A stretch of DNA of 6,592 bases from Gemmatimonadaceae bacterium (lineage in GTDB: Bacteria; Gemmatimonadota; Gemmatimonadetes; Gemmatimonadales; Gemmatimonadaceae). The translations under genes were made by a program, and so were the position numbers. The stretch covers positions 1-6,592 of the forward strand of contig JANXUN010000221.1 of the NCBI GenBank assembly GCA_025356185.1, given 5' to 3'. How positions within the stretch are numbered: the stretch's first letter is position 1; each line of letters starts with the position of its first letter. The notes under the pieces were generated by a model that was not told the origin of the DNA, made no database searches, and saw only the letters and a list, made by a program, of their open reading frames with translations. Positions 5,518 through 6,592 of this stretch are shown here, one piece after another.

Positions 5518-6417
5518 CTACCGAAATTCGGCGTGCCACTGCAGCATCGGTTGACCTTCGCGCGCAACCGAAAGTCGCGGTAGCAACCATCGATCGACAC
5601 GCGTCGGCGCGTCCGTGTGTTGCGCTCGCACCAAAATCGTTCCAGTGACCGTACCGATCCCCGCCCCCGCAATCACGTCGCTCGTCCAATGCGCATCGTG
5701 ATACACGCGCGACACGCCGACGGCCGTCGCCACACCGAATAACGCCGTCGCTATCGCTCGCGACGCCCCGCGATGACGCCGAGCCCACTCGGAACGCGCA
5801 ACTTCCGCCGCCGTCGCGGATGCGGCCGCGAACGCAACGGTGGTGTGCCCCGACGGAAACGACGCGAACGCACCATTCACACGGAACGGATGAAACACGA
5901 AGGCGTTGCTGTCGTGCACCACGTACGGTCGCGCGCGTCCAATCATTCCTTTCAGCACACCCGTCACCGCACCGCTCACCAGCGTGGCTTCGAATGTGTG
6001 TAGCCCCGCGTCGGCCACCGCGCGACGATGCAGCGCGACTCCCACAATCCACGTGCTCGCGGACAACACCACAACACCCGGATCGCCCAACGTACGAACG
6101 GCCGAGGCGGCGTTCGCGACAACCGTGCTTTGATGGACGGACGCGCGCTGCGATTGCTGTGCGATGTGGGAGTCGACCGCGAACGCGCTCACCGCTCCGA
6201 GCGCGAAGATCACGAGCGTACGCCCGTCGCGCGCGGTAAACCAGCGCCGATCAGACGTCGTATCGAGGTTCGCTTCCGCGCGAACACTTTCTGACAACGA
6301 TTGCGCCGGTAGCATTTGCGCCGGTAGCGCTTGCGCAGCCAATGGTCTCGACACCATACCCGCCGCAAGCAGTATGCGGATCGTACCCGAAAGCCGCACG
6401 CGTGTAAATGGCATCAT
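5518..6417 (-). CDS. PAP2-superfamily (phosphatidic acid phosphatase/haloperoxidase-type) exported protein
   Basis: The 299-residue protein has all three PAP2 phosphatase motifs: K156/R163/P164 in KGMIGRARP, PSGH (188-191) inside SFPSGH, and SRVYHDAHWTSD (236-247) giving S236, R237, the nucleophile-type H243 and D247. The family removes phosphate from lipid or isoprenoid pyrophosphate substrates (e.g. undecaprenyl pyrophosphate, phosphatidic acid), or acts on other phosphates; the substrate here is unknown. The N-terminus is a signal peptide (basic TRVR, then a hydrophobic stretch ending LAAQ), followed by a repeated LPAQ segment and moderately hydrophobic helices at about 66-82 and 114-130. 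The active site should face the periplasm. Start choice: two adjacent ATGs (6417 and 6414) precede the signal peptide with no Shine-Dalgarno. A GTG at 6483 would add 22 residues before it and is less likely. Confidence 0.9.
   Translation of the reverse strand: MMPFTRVRLSGTIRILLAAGMVSRPLAAQALPAQMLPAQSLSESVRAEANLDTTSDRRWFTARDGRTLVIFALGAVSAFAVDSHIAQQSQRASVHQSTVVANAASAVRTLGDPGVVVLSASTWIVGVALHRRAVADAGLHTFEATLVSGAVTGVLKGMIGRARPYVVHDSNAFVFHPFRVNGAFASFPSGHTTVAFAAASATAAEVARSEWARRHRGASRAIATALFGVATAVGVSRVYHDAHWTSDVIAGAGIGTVTGTILVRAQHTDAPTRVDRWLLPRLSVAREGQPMLQWHAEFR
6301..6336. repeat. 15-bp tandem repeat inside the PAP2 gene
   Basis: TTGCGCCGGTAGCAT (6301-6315) is followed by TTGCGCCGGTAGCGC (6316-6330) and a partial TTGCGC (6331-6336). 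On the coding (minus) strand this gives the segment AQALPAQMLPAQSL, right after the predicted signal peptide. The length is a multiple of three, so the reading frame is kept. Confidence 0.8.
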
Positions 6418-6423
6418 GTAACC

Positions 6424-6453
6424 GTAAAAGAACGAGCGAGGCAACCCTGTCAA
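6424..6453 (-). promoter_or_regulatory. Possible promoter of the PAP2 gene
   Basis: On the minus strand a perfect TTGACA -35 (6453-6448) is followed after 18 bp by a poor -10, TTTTAC (6429-6424, 3 of 6). The start of transcription would be at about 6417, the first ATG, again suggesting a leaderless message. The weak -10 keeps this tentative. Confidence 0.3.
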
Positions 6454-6494
6454 TGCTCTTGTGCGAAACGTATCAGCGCGCACCTTTCGTACTC

Positions 6495-6592
6495 ATGTCT
6501 TCGACGTCGCTATTGCTTCCACTTGATATCGCTGGACGACGTCGACTCAAAGTCGCCTTCGTCGGCTCGCATGGCGTTGGCAAAACCACACT
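6495..6592 (+). CDS. P-loop NTPase, N-terminal fragment
   Basis: An ATG at 6495 opens a frame that runs off the window after 32 full codons. After a short leader (MSSTSLLLPLDIAGRRR) comes the strand LKVAFVGS and a Walker A motif GSHGVGKTT with the ATP-binding lysine, near residues 24-32. The form 'VAFVGSHGVGKTTL' near the N-terminus resembles small AAA/kinase-like ATP-binding proteins (AAA_28/NadR-kinase-like), but the rest is missing, so this is a suggestion only. An in-frame ATG at 6453, preceded by GAGG 11 nt upstream, would add 14 residues and is a real alternative start. The gene is divergent from the PAP2 gene. Confidence 0.72.
   Translation, partial: MSSTSLLLPLDIAGRRRLKVAFVGSHGVGKTT

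Noticed and set aside
5507..6052. Minus- and plus-strand open frames overlapping the PAP2 gene
   Set aside because: They are shadow frames with Arg/Gly/Cys-rich translations. The PAP2 frame contains all three family motifs in order.

Overview
The window looks like a chromosomal segment from a high-GC, Gram-negative-type bacterium. Lipoprotein and Sec signal peptides ending in Ala-Gln, a DUF1800 lipoprotein, an Asp-box propeller and several genes without a Shine-Dalgarno sequence would fit Gemmatimonadota or a similar soil lineage. That placement is an inference from style, not from a marker gene. I see no rRNA, tRNA, CRISPR array, transposase or phage gene.

Left part (1-4024). A ThiF/MoeB-type E1-like adenylyltransferase, cut by the window edge, runs leftward from 304. 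A probable promoter in the 72-bp gap drives a rightward, tightly packed set of four genes: an Asp-box (BNR) beta-propeller (377-1492), a MoaD/ThiS ubiquitin-like protein ending in Gly-Gly (1489-1857), a DUF1800 lipoprotein (GTG start at 1850, to 3568) and a small exported protein (3581-4024). The first three overlap (ATGA, then an 8-nt overlap), so they are probably co-transcribed and translationally coupled. An E1-like enzyme, its ubiquitin-like partner and a propeller in one locus is the most interesting feature of the window. It may be ordinary sulfur-carrier chemistry or a dedicated, uncharacterised sulfur-transfer or protein-modification system.

Middle part (4025-5473). A single-domain PqiA-like membrane protein runs leftward (4585-4085). 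Between it and a rightward VapBC-type toxin-antitoxin pair (4776-5057 and 5054-5473, GTGA overlap) lies a dense run of degenerate 10-12 nt repeat units (about 4611-4735) that changes orientation in the middle and can fold on itself. The antitoxin promoter (TTGACT, 17 bp, TACCAT) predicts a transcript starting at or next to its ATG, so the mRNA is probably leaderless.

Right part (5474-6592). A strong GC hairpin separates vapC from a leftward PAP2-superfamily phosphatase (6417-5518) with an N-terminal signal peptide and a tandem LPAQ repeat. Divergently, a P-loop NTPase begins at about 6495 and runs off the window just after its Walker A motif.
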